Positions 1 to 8,883 of a DNA stretch of 64,000 nt are shown one piece after another (position 1 is the first letter of the stretch; each line of letters begins with the position of its first letter). The stretch lies in NCBI RefSeq assembly GCF_003945325.1, contig NZ_AP019307.1:992001-1056000 (forward strand). Direction: 5' to 3'. The DNA comes from Nocardioides baekrokdamisoli (GTDB lineage: Bacteria > Actinomycetota > Actinomycetes > Propionibacteriales > Nocardioidaceae). The notes below the pieces were generated by a model. It was not told the DNA's origin, searched no databases, and worked only from the letters and a program-made list of their open reading frames with translations. The position numbers were made by a program, and so were the translations under genes.

Positions 1-128
1 CGCAGCGCCTCAGCCGCCTGCTGCGTGCGTACGCCGGCAAGGACTCGCCATCCTGCGCCCGCCATCGCGATCGCAGTGGCACGGCCGATGCCGCTGGAGG
101 CACCCGTGATGTAGATCGTCTTCGTCAT
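1..128 (-). CDS. Short-chain dehydrogenase/reductase, N-terminal fragment
   Basis: The minus strand from an ATG at 126-128 to the window edge encodes 42 residues beginning MTKTIYITGASSGIG. This is the Rossmann beta-alpha-beta start of the SDR superfamily with the TGxxxGIG dinucleotide-binding motif. The rest of the gene, including the YxxxK catalytic region, lies outside the window, so the substrate cannot be inferred. It lies downstream of guaA on the same strand, separated by a 148-base palindromic element, so it is probably a separate transcription unit. Confidence 0.85.
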   Translation of the reverse strand, partial: MTKTIYITGASSGIGRATAIAMAGAGWRVLAGVRTQQAAEAL

Positions 129-150
129 GGCACCAGTCTGCTGCCGCACA

Positions 151-298
151 GCCGAAAGGTGAAGGAATCACCCTCGAGTGGTGAGGTCAGGCAGCGGCGA
201 GCACCACGTGCGACCACGTCCCGGCAATTTCGGGGTCATACCTACGATCTCGCACCGAATTTCCTCACCTTTCGAGGGTGATTCCTTCACCTTTCGGC
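151..298. repeat. Palindromic element A, copy 1 (possible guaA terminator)
   Basis: Two 36-base arms (151-186 and 263-298) are reverse complements at 34 of 36 positions, separated by 76 bases. The 5' arm starts GCCGAAAGGTGAAGGAATC, and within an arm a second related AGGTGAGG unit follows about 20 bases later. A second copy of the element lies at 45215-45310. It lies between the guaA stop and the downstream SDR start on the minus strand, so a terminator role is plausible. There is no T-tract. Confidence 0.8.
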
Positions 299-379
299 GC
301 TTACTCCCAGGCGGCGCTACGCGCCGCTGGTCATTCGTTCGGCGCGCTCGAGCGAGCAAGCTCGCTCGGCGACCTCACT

Positions 380-1966
380 TCATTCCCATTCGATGGTGCC
401 CGGAGGCTTGGAGGTGATGTCGACGGTCACCCGGTTGATCTCGCGGACCTCGTTGGTGATCCGGGTCGAGATCTTCTCGAGCAACTCGTACGGCAACCGT
501 GCCCAGTCGGCCGTCATCGCGTCCTCGGAGGTCACCGGTCGGAGCACGACGGGATGGCCGTACGTACGACCGTCGCCCTGCACACCTACCGAGCGGACAT
601 CGGCCAGGAGCACGACCGGCATCTGCCAGATGTCGCGGTCCAGACCGGCGGCGGACAGCTCCTCGCGGGCGATGGCGTCGGCCTCACGCAGGATGTCGAG
701 GCGCTCGCGCGTGACCTCGCCGATGATGCGGATGCCGAGACCCGGGCCTGGGAACGGCTGCCGGTGGACGATCACGTCAGGAAGGCCGAGTTGGGCGCCG
801 ACGGCGCGTACCTCGTCCTTGAAGAGCTCACGGAGCGGCTCGACGAGTTCGAACTCGAGGTCCTCCGGCAGGCCACCCACGTTGTGGTGCGACTTGATCG
901 TCGCAGCGCCGGCTCCGTGACCGGATTCGACGACATCCGGGTAGAGCGTCCCCTGCACCAGGAAACCGACCGTCGTGCCCTCGGGGGCTGCAGCGATGAT
1001 GTCGGCCTGCGCCGCTTCGAACGAGCGAATGAACTCGCGGCCGATGATCTTGCGCTTCGCCTCCGGCTCCGAGACGCCGGCAAGGGCATCCAGGAACTGC
1101 TTCTCGGCATCGACCACGACGAGCTTGGCTCCGGTCGCGGCGACGAAGTCGCGCTCGATCTGCTCGGTCTCGTCCTTGCGCATCAGACCGTGGTCGACGT
1201 ACACGCAGGTCAGTCGGTCACCGATCGCCTTGGTGACGATCGCAGCCGCGACAGCCGAGTCCACACCGCCGGACAGGCCACAGATGGCGCGGCCCTCGGT
1301 GCCGATCTGCTCCTTGATCCGGGCGATCTGCTCCTCGGCGATGTTGCCGATGGTCCAGGTCTGGCGGCACTTCGCGATGTCCCACAGGAAGTGCTCGAGC
1401 ACCCGCTGACCGTGCTCGCTGTGCAGCACCTCGGGGTGCCACTGCACCCCGGCCATCGACCGGGTCGTGTCCTCGAACGCCGCCACCGGGGTGCCCTCGG
1501 ACGAGGCCAGCACGGTGAAGCCGTCCGGAGCCTTCGAGACCGAGTCGCCGTGAGACATCCAGACACTGTGCGCAGGCGGGATGTCGGAGAGCAGCGTGCC
1601 ACCTGCACCGACCGAGACCGGAGTGCGGCCGTACTCCCGAGCGCCGTTGTTGTCGACGGTGCCACCGAGGCCCAGAGCCATCAACTGGAAGCCGTAACAC
1701 ATGCCGAAGACGGGAAGCCCGGCATGGAACAGGGCGTTGTCGATCGACGGCGCGCCCGGCTCGTACACGCTCGACGGCCCGCCCGACAGGATGATCGCGG
1801 CAGGCTTCCGCGCCAGCATCTCTGCGACAGGCATGGTGTGCGGGACGATCTCGGAGTAGACCTTCGCCTCACGGACGCGCCGCGCGATGAGTTGGGCGTA
1901 CTGAGCACCGAAATCGACGACGAGGACCAGGTCGTGCTCAGACACCGTGCGTGCGGGGGTCGTCAT
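380..1966 (-). CDS. guaA: GMP synthase (glutamine-hydrolysing)
   Basis: Cytosolic enzyme that converts XMP to GMP using ATP and glutamine, the last step of guanylate synthesis. The 528-residue length is normal for GuaA. The N-terminal class I glutamine amidotransferase domain has the nucleophile Cys90 in GMCYGFQ and the catalytic pair His177/Glu179 in WHPEV. The ATP-pyrophosphatase domain follows, with the P-loop SGGVDS at 232-237, and the C-terminal dimerisation domain ends KPPGTIEWE as in the family. The ATG at 1966 lies 6 bases after a TAGGAT hexamer, which suggests a leaderless mRNA. guaB3 lies about 6 kb upstream on the same strand, but the two are not in one operon. Confidence 0.98.
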   Translation of the reverse strand: MTTPARTVSEHDLVLVVDFGAQYAQLIARRVREAKVYSEIVPHTMPVAEMLARKPAAIILSGGPSSVYEPGAPSIDNALFHAGLPVFGMCYGFQLMALGLGGTVDNNGAREYGRTPVSVGAGGTLLSDIPPAHSVWMSHGDSVSKAPDGFTVLASSEGTPVAAFEDTTRSMAGVQWHPEVLHSEHGQRVLEHFLWDIAKCRQTWTIGNIAEEQIARIKEQIGTEGRAICGLSGGVDSAVAAAIVTKAIGDRLTCVYVDHGLMRKDETEQIERDFVAATGAKLVVVDAEKQFLDALAGVSEPEAKRKIIGREFIRSFEAAQADIIAAAPEGTTVGFLVQGTLYPDVVESGHGAGAATIKSHHNVGGLPEDLEFELVEPLRELFKDEVRAVGAQLGLPDVIVHRQPFPGPGLGIRIIGEVTRERLDILREADAIAREELSAAGLDRDIWQMPVVLLADVRSVGVQGDGRTYGHPVVLRPVTSEDAMTADWARLPYELLEKISTRITNEVREINRVTVDITSKPPGTIEWE

Positions 1967-1972
1967 GCCCAG

Positions 1973-1978
1973 ATCCTA
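1973..1978 (-). promoter_or_regulatory. guaA -10 element, leaderless start
   Basis: Read on the minus strand, TAGGAT is followed by 6 bases and then the guaA ATG. This matches the TANNNT -10 consensus at the spacing expected if transcription starts at or next to the initiation codon. No Shine-Dalgarno sequence lies between them. Confidence 0.5.
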
Positions 1979-2148
1979 GGGGATTCGCGGGCCCGGACTG
2001 CAGCGGGCGGCCATGCCCCTCACTGCACTACCCCGGGATGTCGGCACCCAGCCGGAGGGAGGGTGGCGGGCGCCGACGTCCCGAGGGACAGCCCGGATCA
2101 CCAGTGGAGGGTGGTGGTCCCGAGCCACCTGCTCCAACGACGACCCGA

Positions 2149-2178
2149 AACCCGGAGTTACGGGTGATTTCCGGGGTG
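2149..2178 (-). terminator. Possible hairpin after the GMC oxidoreductase gene
   Basis: An imperfect inverted repeat (ACCCGGA paired with TCCGGGGT, one bulge) begins about 8 bases past the stop at 2186. The stem is short and there is no T-tract. The rest of 1967-2185 shows no gene and presumably holds the guaA promoter. Confidence 0.3.
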
Positions 2179-2185
2179 AGTCCGC

Positions 2186-3901
2186 TCAGGAGACCCCGAC
2201 GATCGGCAACCTCAGGGCTGCCGGAGCCGTCGGCGGGACGGCCGGTGCGTTCGGCGGCACGGGCTGCAGGCGTACGTACGCCTCCCCCACCGCCGGGCGC
2301 GTGTCTTCCTCACCCTTGTTGGGCCAGAACGACATCGCCCGCTCCGCCTGGGTGGCGATGGTGAGCGACGGGTTCACGCCGAGGTTGGCGGAGATGGTCG
2401 AGCCATCGACGATGTGCAGACCCTCGTAGCCGTACAAACGCTGGTACGGGTCGACGACGCCGGTGTCGGGCGAGTCGCCGATCGCGCAACCACCGATGAA
2501 GTGTGCGGTCATCGGGACGTTGAAAGGCTCTCCCATGGTGCCGCCGGCATAGCCCTCGCCGTTCTCGGTCGACATGTGCTTGGCCATCAGGCGGGCACCG
2601 TCGTTGGCGACCGGGATCCAGGTCGGGTTCGGCTCACCGTGACCCTGCTTGGACGACAAGGTGTAGCCGAACGGGGTCTTCTTCGGGAAGACGGTGATCG
2701 AGTTGTCCTTGGCCTGCATGACCAGCAGCACGATCATCCGCTCCGACCAGTGCTTGAAGTCGTAGAGCTTCGAGATGTTCCTGCGCTGGGACCACATCTC
2801 CTTGCCCCACCGGCCCAAGCGGCCCGGACCACCGTCGGTGAGCACCGTGGTGAGCAGCGACATCGAGTTCGAGCCGTGGCCGTACCTGACCGGTTCGAAG
2901 TGCGTGTGCGCATCCGGGTGGATCGAGGAGGTGATCGCCACCCCCTCGGAGTAGTCGATCTGCAGGTCGGGTGCGATCGCGCCGAGGATCGCCTCGGAGT
3001 TAGTACGCGTCAGCTCGCCGAGCCGGTCCGAGATCATCGGGAGGTCGCCAGTGGCCTTCAGCTTGTGCAGCAGCTTCTGCGTGCCGATCGCGGCGGCGCT
3101 GAAGATGACCTGGTCAGCGGTGAAGGTCTTGACCGCGGTACGACGCGACAACTTCGCCTTCGTCCAGCGGGTGTGCACCTCGTACCCGCCGCCGGACCGC
3201 GGGACGACGCGCGTCACCGTGGTCAGGGGGTGGATCTCGGCGCCGTTCTTCTCGGCCAGGTAGAGGTAGTTCTTGACCAGGGTGTTCTTGGCGTTGTGCC
3301 GGCATCCGGACATGCACTCACCGCAGTTGGTGCAGGTCGTACGCGCCGGGCCTTCTCCGCCGAAGTACGGATCGGCGACATCCTGGCCGCGGGGGCCGTC
3401 CGTGTCACCGAAGAAGACGCCCACCGGAGTGGCGTGATAGCTGTCCGCCACACCGAGATCCGCGGCGACCTTCTTCATGATCTGGTCGGCCGGGGTCTCG
3501 TACGGGTTGATGACGACGCCGAGCATCCGCTTGGCCTGGTCGTAGTACGGCGAGAGCTCCGACTTCCAGTCGGTGATGTGAGCCCACGACTTGTCGTTGT
3601 AGAACGGGTCGAGCGGTTCGTACAACGTGTTGGCGTAGACCAACGACCCGCCGCCGACGCCCGCGCCGGCGAGGATGACTGCGTCCTTGACCATGTCGAT
3701 GCGCTGGATGCCGTAGCAGCCGGCCTCAGGGCGGAAGAGGAACTTCTTGAGGTCCCACGAGGTGGTGGCGAAGTCTTCGTCACGGAAGCGGGCGCCAGCC
3801 TCGAGGACGCCGACCTTGTAGCCCTTCTCGGTCAGGCGCAGCGCCGAGACCGACCCTCCGAAGCCCGAACCGATGATCAGGACGTCGTAGTGGTTGCTCA
3901 T
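2186..3901 (-). CDS. FAD-dependent GMC oxidoreductase, ChoD/cholesterol-oxidase-like
   Basis: A 571-residue flavoprotein starting MSNHYDVLIIGSGFGGS, with the FAD-binding GxGxxG near residue 11. A GAGVGGGSLVYANTL segment and a C-terminal CAIGDS/NPSLTIATQAERA region are typical of the GMC family. Central residues hold a cysteine cluster, CTNCGECMSGCRHNAKNT, as in the ChoD branch of annotated cholesterol oxidases; its function is uncertain and true sterol oxidation is unproven. The chosen ATG overlaps the stop of the upstream dehydrogenase by 4 bases (ATGA), so the two are translationally coupled. In M. tuberculosis a choD homologue sits next to guaB3, and here guaB3 is about 4 kb away. Confidence 0.85.
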   Translation of the reverse strand: MSNHYDVLIIGSGFGGSVSALRLTEKGYKVGVLEAGARFRDEDFATTSWDLKKFLFRPEAGCYGIQRIDMVKDAVILAGAGVGGGSLVYANTLYEPLDPFYNDKSWAHITDWKSELSPYYDQAKRMLGVVINPYETPADQIMKKVAADLGVADSYHATPVGVFFGDTDGPRGQDVADPYFGGEGPARTTCTNCGECMSGCRHNAKNTLVKNYLYLAEKNGAEIHPLTTVTRVVPRSGGGYEVHTRWTKAKLSRRTAVKTFTADQVIFSAAAIGTQKLLHKLKATGDLPMISDRLGELTRTNSEAILGAIAPDLQIDYSEGVAITSSIHPDAHTHFEPVRYGHGSNSMSLLTTVLTDGGPGRLGRWGKEMWSQRRNISKLYDFKHWSERMIVLLVMQAKDNSITVFPKKTPFGYTLSSKQGHGEPNPTWIPVANDGARLMAKHMSTENGEGYAGGTMGEPFNVPMTAHFIGGCAIGDSPDTGVVDPYQRLYGYEGLHIVDGSTISANLGVNPSLTIATQAERAMSFWPNKGEEDTRPAVGEAYVRLQPVPPNAPAVPPTAPAALRLPIVGVS

Positions 3902-5511
3902 GCGCGTCCGACCGCCTTCAGGACCTTCATGGACAGGGTCATCACCTTGGCGTACTGCTCCTCGGAGAGGCCGAAGGACGGAGCCAACGGGACGACTGAC
4001 TGGGAGGCCACGGACTGCGTCTCGGTGTACCGCAGCAGGCCCTCGGCGCCCTGACGGCGACCGGTGCCGGACTCGCGCATGCCACCCATGGGCGCATCGA
4101 TGCTGGCGAAGGTCGCCGCGTACGCCTCGTTGATGTTGATCGTGCCGCACTTGACCTGCTTGGCGAGCTCGCGAGCTCGCTTGACGTCCTTCGAGAAGAT
4201 CGAGCCGTTGAGGCCGTATGCACCCTCGTTGGCCAGCGAGATCGCCTCGTCCTCCGTCTTGAACCGGTAGAGCGACACCACGGGTCCGAACGTCTCGTGA
4301 CCGTGGCAGGTCATCTCCGGCGTGACGCCTTCGAGGATCGTCGGCTCGAAGAAGTACGGGCTGAGGTCCGGCCTGGCCTCGCCGCCGGCCAGGACGGTGG
4401 CGCCCTTGGAACGGGCGTCCTCGACGTGGGCGACAGCGGTGTCGAGCTGGTCCTGGGAAATGAGCGAGCCCATGTCGTTCTCCCAGTCGAGCGTCGCACC
4501 CAGGGTGAGGGCCTTCGTACGCGCCACGAACTGTGCCTTGAACTCGTCGTAGACCTCGTCGGCGACGAACAGTCGCTCGATCGAGACGCAGAGCTGACCG
4601 GCGTTCGAGTACACCGCACGGACGGCACCGTCAGCTGCCTTCGCGACATCGGCGTCAGCGAGGATCAGCATCGGGTTCTTGCCGCCGAGTTCGAGCGAGC
4701 AGCCGATCAGCCGCTCCGCACACTGCTTGCCAATGAGCTTGCCGGTCGCCGTCGAACCGGTGAAGCAGATGTAGTCGGCACGCTCGATGATCTGGGTGCC
4801 GACCCGGGAGCCGGGTCCGGCCACGATGTTCCACAGACCCGCAGGGAAGCCGGCCTCATCAAGGAGTTCGGCGGCGAGAAGCGCGCTGAGCATCGTCTGA
4901 GCGTCCGGCTTCGCCACGACCGCGTTGCCCGCGGCCACCGCAGCGAGACCGTCGACCAGCGCCATCGTGAACGGGTAGTTCCACGGCGAGATGATGCCGA
5001 CGATCCCCTTCGGGATCCGGTTCACGTGGACGTTGGTGAGGACCGGGAAGACACCCGGGCGCCGCGGCGAAGCCAGGTGCTTGCTCAGCGTCCGGCCGTA
5101 GTAGCGGGCCGTGAGGGCGACGTGCAGGACCTCGGCGAAGGCATCCTTGCGAGCCTTGGCCGACTCCAGCACCACGACATCGGCGATCTCGGCCTGCCGC
5201 GCGAGCACGACGTCGTGCAGCTTGAGCAGCAACCGCTCGCGCTCGCTGAACGGGGTCTGCGCCCACACCTTCTGGGCGGCCCGGGCCCGCTCGAACGCGG
5301 TCTCCACGTCGGCCTCGGTGGACTGCGGGATCTGCGCCAGCGGAGCGAGGTTGATCGGACTCGTCGCCTGCTTGGTCTCACCGGAGGTGGCGATGATCCG
5401 GTCGGTCAGACGGGTCACGTACGCCGGCTCGAGCACATACGTTGCGGTCGCGTCGTGCTCGGGGTCACGCGGACCCTCAACGAGGTGGCGCTCAGGATTG
5501 GGGGACGTCAT
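3898..5511 (-). CDS. gabD2: NAD(P)-dependent succinate-semialdehyde dehydrogenase
   Basis: A 537-residue aldehyde dehydrogenase of the GabD2 type. It has the cofactor motif FTGSTATGK, the general-base motif ELGGKNP and the catalytic cysteine in NAGQLCVSIERL. The PWNYPF motif is also present. It would oxidise succinic semialdehyde or a similar aldehyde to the acid. The start is the ATG giving MTSPNPERHLV; an upstream in-frame GTG-type start at 5541 would add only an unconserved leader. It is coupled by ATGA overlap to the GMC oxidoreductase, which suggests oxidation of an alcohol to an aldehyde to an acid in sequence, but that is inference. Substrate specificity is not readable from sequence. 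Confidence 0.9.
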   Translation of the reverse strand: MTSPNPERHLVEGPRDPEHDATATYVLEPAYVTRLTDRIIATSGETKQATSPINLAPLAQIPQSTEADVETAFERARAAQKVWAQTPFSERERLLLKLHDVVLARQAEIADVVVLESAKARKDAFAEVLHVALTARYYGRTLSKHLASPRRPGVFPVLTNVHVNRIPKGIVGIISPWNYPFTMALVDGLAAVAAGNAVVAKPDAQTMLSALLAAELLDEAGFPAGLWNIVAGPGSRVGTQIIERADYICFTGSTATGKLIGKQCAERLIGCSLELGGKNPMLILADADVAKAADGAVRAVYSNAGQLCVSIERLFVADEVYDEFKAQFVARTKALTLGATLDWENDMGSLISQDQLDTAVAHVEDARSKGATVLAGGEARPDLSPYFFEPTILEGVTPEMTCHGHETFGPVVSLYRFKTEDEAISLANEGAYGLNGSIFSKDVKRARELAKQVKCGTININEAYAATFASIDAPMGGMRESGTGRRQGAEGLLRYTETQSVASQSVVPLAPSFGLSEEQYAKVMTLSMKVLKAVGRA

Positions 5512-5571
5512 GTCCGCAAAGATACACGGTGCGGCCCGCACTGACTACCTCGTGTTGTCGTGGCGATCGTC

Positions 5572-7338
5572 TCAGCGACCCTTCGGACGGGCCTCTTCCC
5601 GGAGGTGATCGCGAGCCTGCAGACGTACCTCGTCGGCTGCAGCATCGGTCACCATCTGCTGGCTGGCACGCTCGGCCGTGACGCGCTCGAGATAGTGCTC
5701 GACCTCGGCGCGTACGCGCTCGGCGTCCCAGCCCAACTCCTGGGCCATCAGCCGGGCCGCGGCCGGCGCCGCAGCCACTCCGCGGTCGAAGGTCTCCATG
5801 GAGATCCGCGTACGCCGCACCAGGACGTCATCGAGGTGCACGGCCCCCTCGTGCGTGACCGCGTAGACGACCTCGGCGGCGAGATAGTCCTCGGCACCCT
5901 CGAGGGGAAGCGCGAGCGCGCGCCGATGGTGGATCAGGTCGAGGACCTCATCGATGAGACCGCCGTAGCGACCCAGGAGATGATCGATTCGGGCGACATG
6001 GAGCCCCGACCGTCGAGCCAGCAGGACGCGCTGGTTGCTGCGGGTCTCGAAGTTCTCCGCACCGAGGAGGCGGACCTTGTCGGTGATCGACTCCTGGATC
6101 GCCTGATCGGTCGTCGTCTTCAACGAGTGCACCGCCGCGTCCACGGCGTCCTTGGCCATCACCCGATAGGTCGTCAGCTTGCCGCCCGCGATCATCACCA
6201 GGCCCGGGACCGGGGTGACCACGGTGTGCTCGCGGGAGAGCTTCGCCGTCGAGTCCGACTGGCCCGTGAGCAACGGCCGCAGGCCCGCGTACACACCCTC
6301 GACGTCCTCGTGATCGAGCGGCTCGCGCAGGATCGCGTTGACGTGGCCGAGGAGGTAGTCGATATCGGCACGGGTGGCGGCCGGGTGAGCCTTGTCATAG
6401 GTCCACGGGGTGTCAGTCGTGCCGATGATCCAGTGGCGGCCCCACGGGATCACGAAGAGGACGCTCTTCTCGGTCCGCACGATGAAGCCGGACTCGCTGC
6501 GGATCCGGTCGCGGGGCACCACCAGGTGGATCCCCTTGCTCGCCTGCACGTGCAGCGACCCGCGTCCCCCGACCAGTTCCTGGATGTCGTCTGTCCAGAC
6601 CCCTGCGGCATTGACAACGACCCGAGCCCGGATGACGAACTCGACCCCGGACTCCAGATCCTTGGCGCGTACGCCGACGACCCGCTCGCCCTCGCGTACG
6701 AAGCCGATCACCTGGGTACGCGTCGCGATCTGGGCGCCGTGACGGGCTGCCGTACGCGCGATGGTGGTCACCAGACGGGCATCGTCGACCTGGGCGTCGT
6801 AGTACTGGATGGCTCCGGTGATCGCGTCGGAACGGAAGTCCGGGGCGATCCGCTGGACCGCGCGCTTGCCCAGGTGGCGGTGCCGAGGAAGGCCCATCTG
6901 ACCCAGACCGCTGTGCTTACCGACGGCGGCCATTGCGTCATAGAGCAGCAGACCGGAACCGACGTAGCCGCGCTCCCAGACCGGATGGGTCAGCGGGTAG
7001 AGGAACGGGACGGGTCGTACGAGATGCGGCGCGAGCTTGGTGACCAGAAGGCCACGCTCCTGCAGCGCCTCGCGTACGAGCCCGAAATCGAGCATTTCGA
7101 GGTAGCGGAGGCCGCCGTGGACGAGCTTGCTGCTGCGGCTGCTGGTGCCGCTCGCGAGGTCACGCTGCTCGACGAGACCGGTGTTGAGCCCACGGGTGAC
7201 CGCGTCGAGGGCGACGCCCGCGCCGACGATCCCGCCGCCCACCACCAGGACATCGAGTTCCGGCTCGCCAGCCGTACCGGCGAGCGCTGCGATCGCGCTC
7301 TCGCGTTGAGCAGCGTCCATGGCACCGAGGGTGGTCAT
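5572..7338 (-). CDS. glpD: Glycerol-3-phosphate dehydrogenase, FAD-dependent
   Basis: A 588-residue GlpD that oxidises sn-glycerol-3-phosphate to dihydroxyacetone phosphate and passes electrons to quinones at the membrane. The N-terminal FAD motif VVGGGIVGAGVALDA is followed by the family signature SGTSSRSSKLVHGGLRYLE, and GVWTDD and GIHLVVPRD segments also fit GlpD. A C-terminal helical domain is present. The start is uncertain: ATG at 7338 (MTTLGAMDAA) is chosen, with alternatives at 7383 and 7320; none has a strong ribosome site. No glpF or glpK is adjacent. Confidence 0.94.
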   Translation of the reverse strand: MTTLGAMDAAQRESAIAALAGTAGEPELDVLVVGGGIVGAGVALDAVTRGLNTGLVEQRDLASGTSSRSSKLVHGGLRYLEMLDFGLVREALQERGLLVTKLAPHLVRPVPFLYPLTHPVWERGYVGSGLLLYDAMAAVGKHSGLGQMGLPRHRHLGKRAVQRIAPDFRSDAITGAIQYYDAQVDDARLVTTIARTAARHGAQIATRTQVIGFVREGERVVGVRAKDLESGVEFVIRARVVVNAAGVWTDDIQELVGGRGSLHVQASKGIHLVVPRDRIRSESGFIVRTEKSVLFVIPWGRHWIIGTTDTPWTYDKAHPAATRADIDYLLGHVNAILREPLDHEDVEGVYAGLRPLLTGQSDSTAKLSREHTVVTPVPGLVMIAGGKLTTYRVMAKDAVDAAVHSLKTTTDQAIQESITDKVRLLGAENFETRSNQRVLLARRSGLHVARIDHLLGRYGGLIDEVLDLIHHRRALALPLEGAEDYLAAEVVYAVTHEGAVHLDDVLVRRTRISMETFDRGVAAAPAAARLMAQELGWDAERVRAEVEHYLERVTAERASQQMVTDAAADEVRLQARDHLREEARPKGR

Positions 7339-7396
7339 GGGTGGAGCGTACGGCGTCGGGAGGGGCGATTCTTGGATGCCCAAGAGATCGTCCGCA

Positions 7397-7762
7397 TCAC
7401 GAGTCGTCGAGGTTCTTCAGTCGCTCCAGCAGACGCCGGTCGCGCTTGGTCGGCCTCCCCGCCCCCCGCTCACGCTGGAAGACCGGCAGGATCCGTTCCG
7501 GCTTCGGTGGAAGTGCTGGTGTGCGGTCCTCGTACGCCAATGCCGCCTGCGGTGCGCCGACGCGCTTGTTGAGCAGTTCCCGGACGATCAGGATGTGCTC
7601 GCGGTCGGTGACGACGCGTACCTCATCGCCGATCTTGAGCACCTGCGCCGGCTTGGCGCGTACGCCGTTGACCCGGATGTGGCCGCCCTTGGCAGCCGCG
7701 GTCGCCAGTGACCGACTCTTGAAGAGCCGGACCGACCAGCACCAGGCGTCGACGCGAGACAT
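7397..7762 (-). CDS. S4-domain RNA-binding protein, Hsp15/HslR-like
   Basis: A 121-residue basic protein beginning MSRVDAWCWSVRLFKSRS, an S4 domain in about residues 1-60 with the GGHIRVNG loop. Hsp15-type proteins bind 50S subunits carrying nascent chains in stalled, dissociated ribosomes. The charged C-terminal tail (GRPTKRDRRLLERLK) fits. The start codon shares one base with the stop of guaB3 upstream, so the two are co-transcribed. Confidence 0.88.
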   Translation of the reverse strand: MSRVDAWCWSVRLFKSRSLATAAAKGGHIRVNGVRAKPAQVLKIGDEVRVVTDREHILIVRELLNKRVGAPQAALAYEDRTPALPPKPERILPVFQRERGAGRPTKRDRRLLERLKNLDDS

Positions 7763-8871
7763 CAGCCCTCGAGAACTATCTCGATCCTCTGGAACTCCTT
7801 GAGATCGGTGTAACCCGTGGTGGCCATTGAACGCTTCAGCGCACCGATCAGGTTCATGGTGCCGTCGGCCACGTGCGATGGGCCGTACAGGATCTCCTCC
7901 AGCGAGCCGACCTGGTCGAACACGACCCGTTGGCCCCGCGGGAGCGTTGCGTGGTGCGCCTCCGCACCCCAGTGGGCGCCGTGCCCGGGGGCGTCGGTTG
8001 CGCGGGCGAAGGGGCTGCCGACCATGACGGCGTCGGCGCCACAGGCGATGGCCTTGGCGAGGTCACCGGACTTGCCGATCGACCCGTCGGCGATGACGTG
8101 CACGTACCGACCGCCGGACTCGTCGAGGTAGTCGCGACGGGCCGCCGCAACGTCGGCGATCGAGCTGGCCATGGGCACCGAGACGCCGAGGACCGTACGT
8201 GTGGTGTGCGCAGCTCCGCCACCGAAGCCGACCAGGACGCCCGCTGCGCCGGTACGCATCAGGTGCAGGGCAGCCTGATAGGTCGCGCACCCGCCGACGA
8301 TGACGGGGACGTCGAGCTCGTAGATGAAGTCCTTGAGGTTCAGCGGCTCGCACTGACCGCTCACGTGCTCGGCGCTCACTGTGGTGCCCCGAATGACGAA
8401 CATGTCGACGCCGGCGTCCACGACAGTCTTGGCGAATTCCTTCGTACGCTGCGGGCTCAGGGCACCGGCGACGGTCACGCCCGCCTCCCGGATCTCCTGC
8501 AGGCGGCGGGTGATCAGCTCGGCCTTGATCGGCTCGGAGTAGATCTCCTGGAAGCGCGCGGTCGCCGACTCGCCGTCGAGCTGCGAGATCTCGGCGAGCA
8601 GAGCGGTCGGGTCCTCGTACCGGGTCCAGAGTCCCTCGAGGTTGAGGACGCCGAGGCCGCCCATCTGGCCGAGCGCGATGGCGGTCGCCGGCGACATCAC
8701 CGAGTCCATCGGAGCAGCGAGGACCGGGATGGAGAACCGGTACGCGTCGATCTGCCAGTCGGTGCTGACCTCCTGCGGGTCACGCGTGCGGCGGCTCGGG
8801 ACGATCGCCACCTCGTCAAGGGAGTACGCCCGGCGGGCGCGCTTGGCTCGGCCGATCTCGATCTCAGTCAC
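7762..8871 (-). CDS. guaB3: GuaB3, IMP dehydrogenase-family protein
   Basis: A 369-residue TIM-barrel protein of the IMPDH/GMP reductase superfamily without the CBS domain pair, as expected for GuaB3. Conserved segments include AAPMDSVMSP and VHVIADGSIGKSGD. The catalytic loop reads VGFGGGAAHTTR, so His222 stands where classical IMPDH has its nucleophilic Cys (GSICTTR); from memory the same substitution occurs in mycobacterial GuaB3. Its reaction should not be assumed to be IMP oxidation. The GTG start at 8871 lies 6 bases after TAGACT, consistent with a leaderless mRNA. It is followed directly by the S4 protein. Confidence 0.93.
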   Translation of the reverse strand: MTEIEIGRAKRARRAYSLDEVAIVPSRRTRDPQEVSTDWQIDAYRFSIPVLAAPMDSVMSPATAIALGQMGGLGVLNLEGLWTRYEDPTALLAEISQLDGESATARFQEIYSEPIKAELITRRLQEIREAGVTVAGALSPQRTKEFAKTVVDAGVDMFVIRGTTVSAEHVSGQCEPLNLKDFIYELDVPVIVGGCATYQAALHLMRTGAAGVLVGFGGGAAHTTRTVLGVSVPMASSIADVAAARRDYLDESGGRYVHVIADGSIGKSGDLAKAIACGADAVMVGSPFARATDAPGHGAHWGAEAHHATLPRGQRVVFDQVGSLEEILYGPSHVADGTMNLIGALKRSMATTGYTDLKEFQRIEIVLEG

Positions 8872-8877
8872 CGGGGA

Positions 8878-8883
8878 AGTCTA
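8878..8883 (-). promoter_or_regulatory. guaB3 -10 element, leaderless start
   Basis: Minus-strand TAGACT, then 6 bases, then the GTG start of guaB3. It fits the TANNNT -10 consensus with no ribosome site between. Confidence 0.5.

Noticed and set aside
278..2167. Long open frame opposite guaA
   Set aside because: It is antisense to a certain gene; high GC gives long open frames on the opposite strand, and the translated product is Arg/Gly/Asp-rich with no domain.
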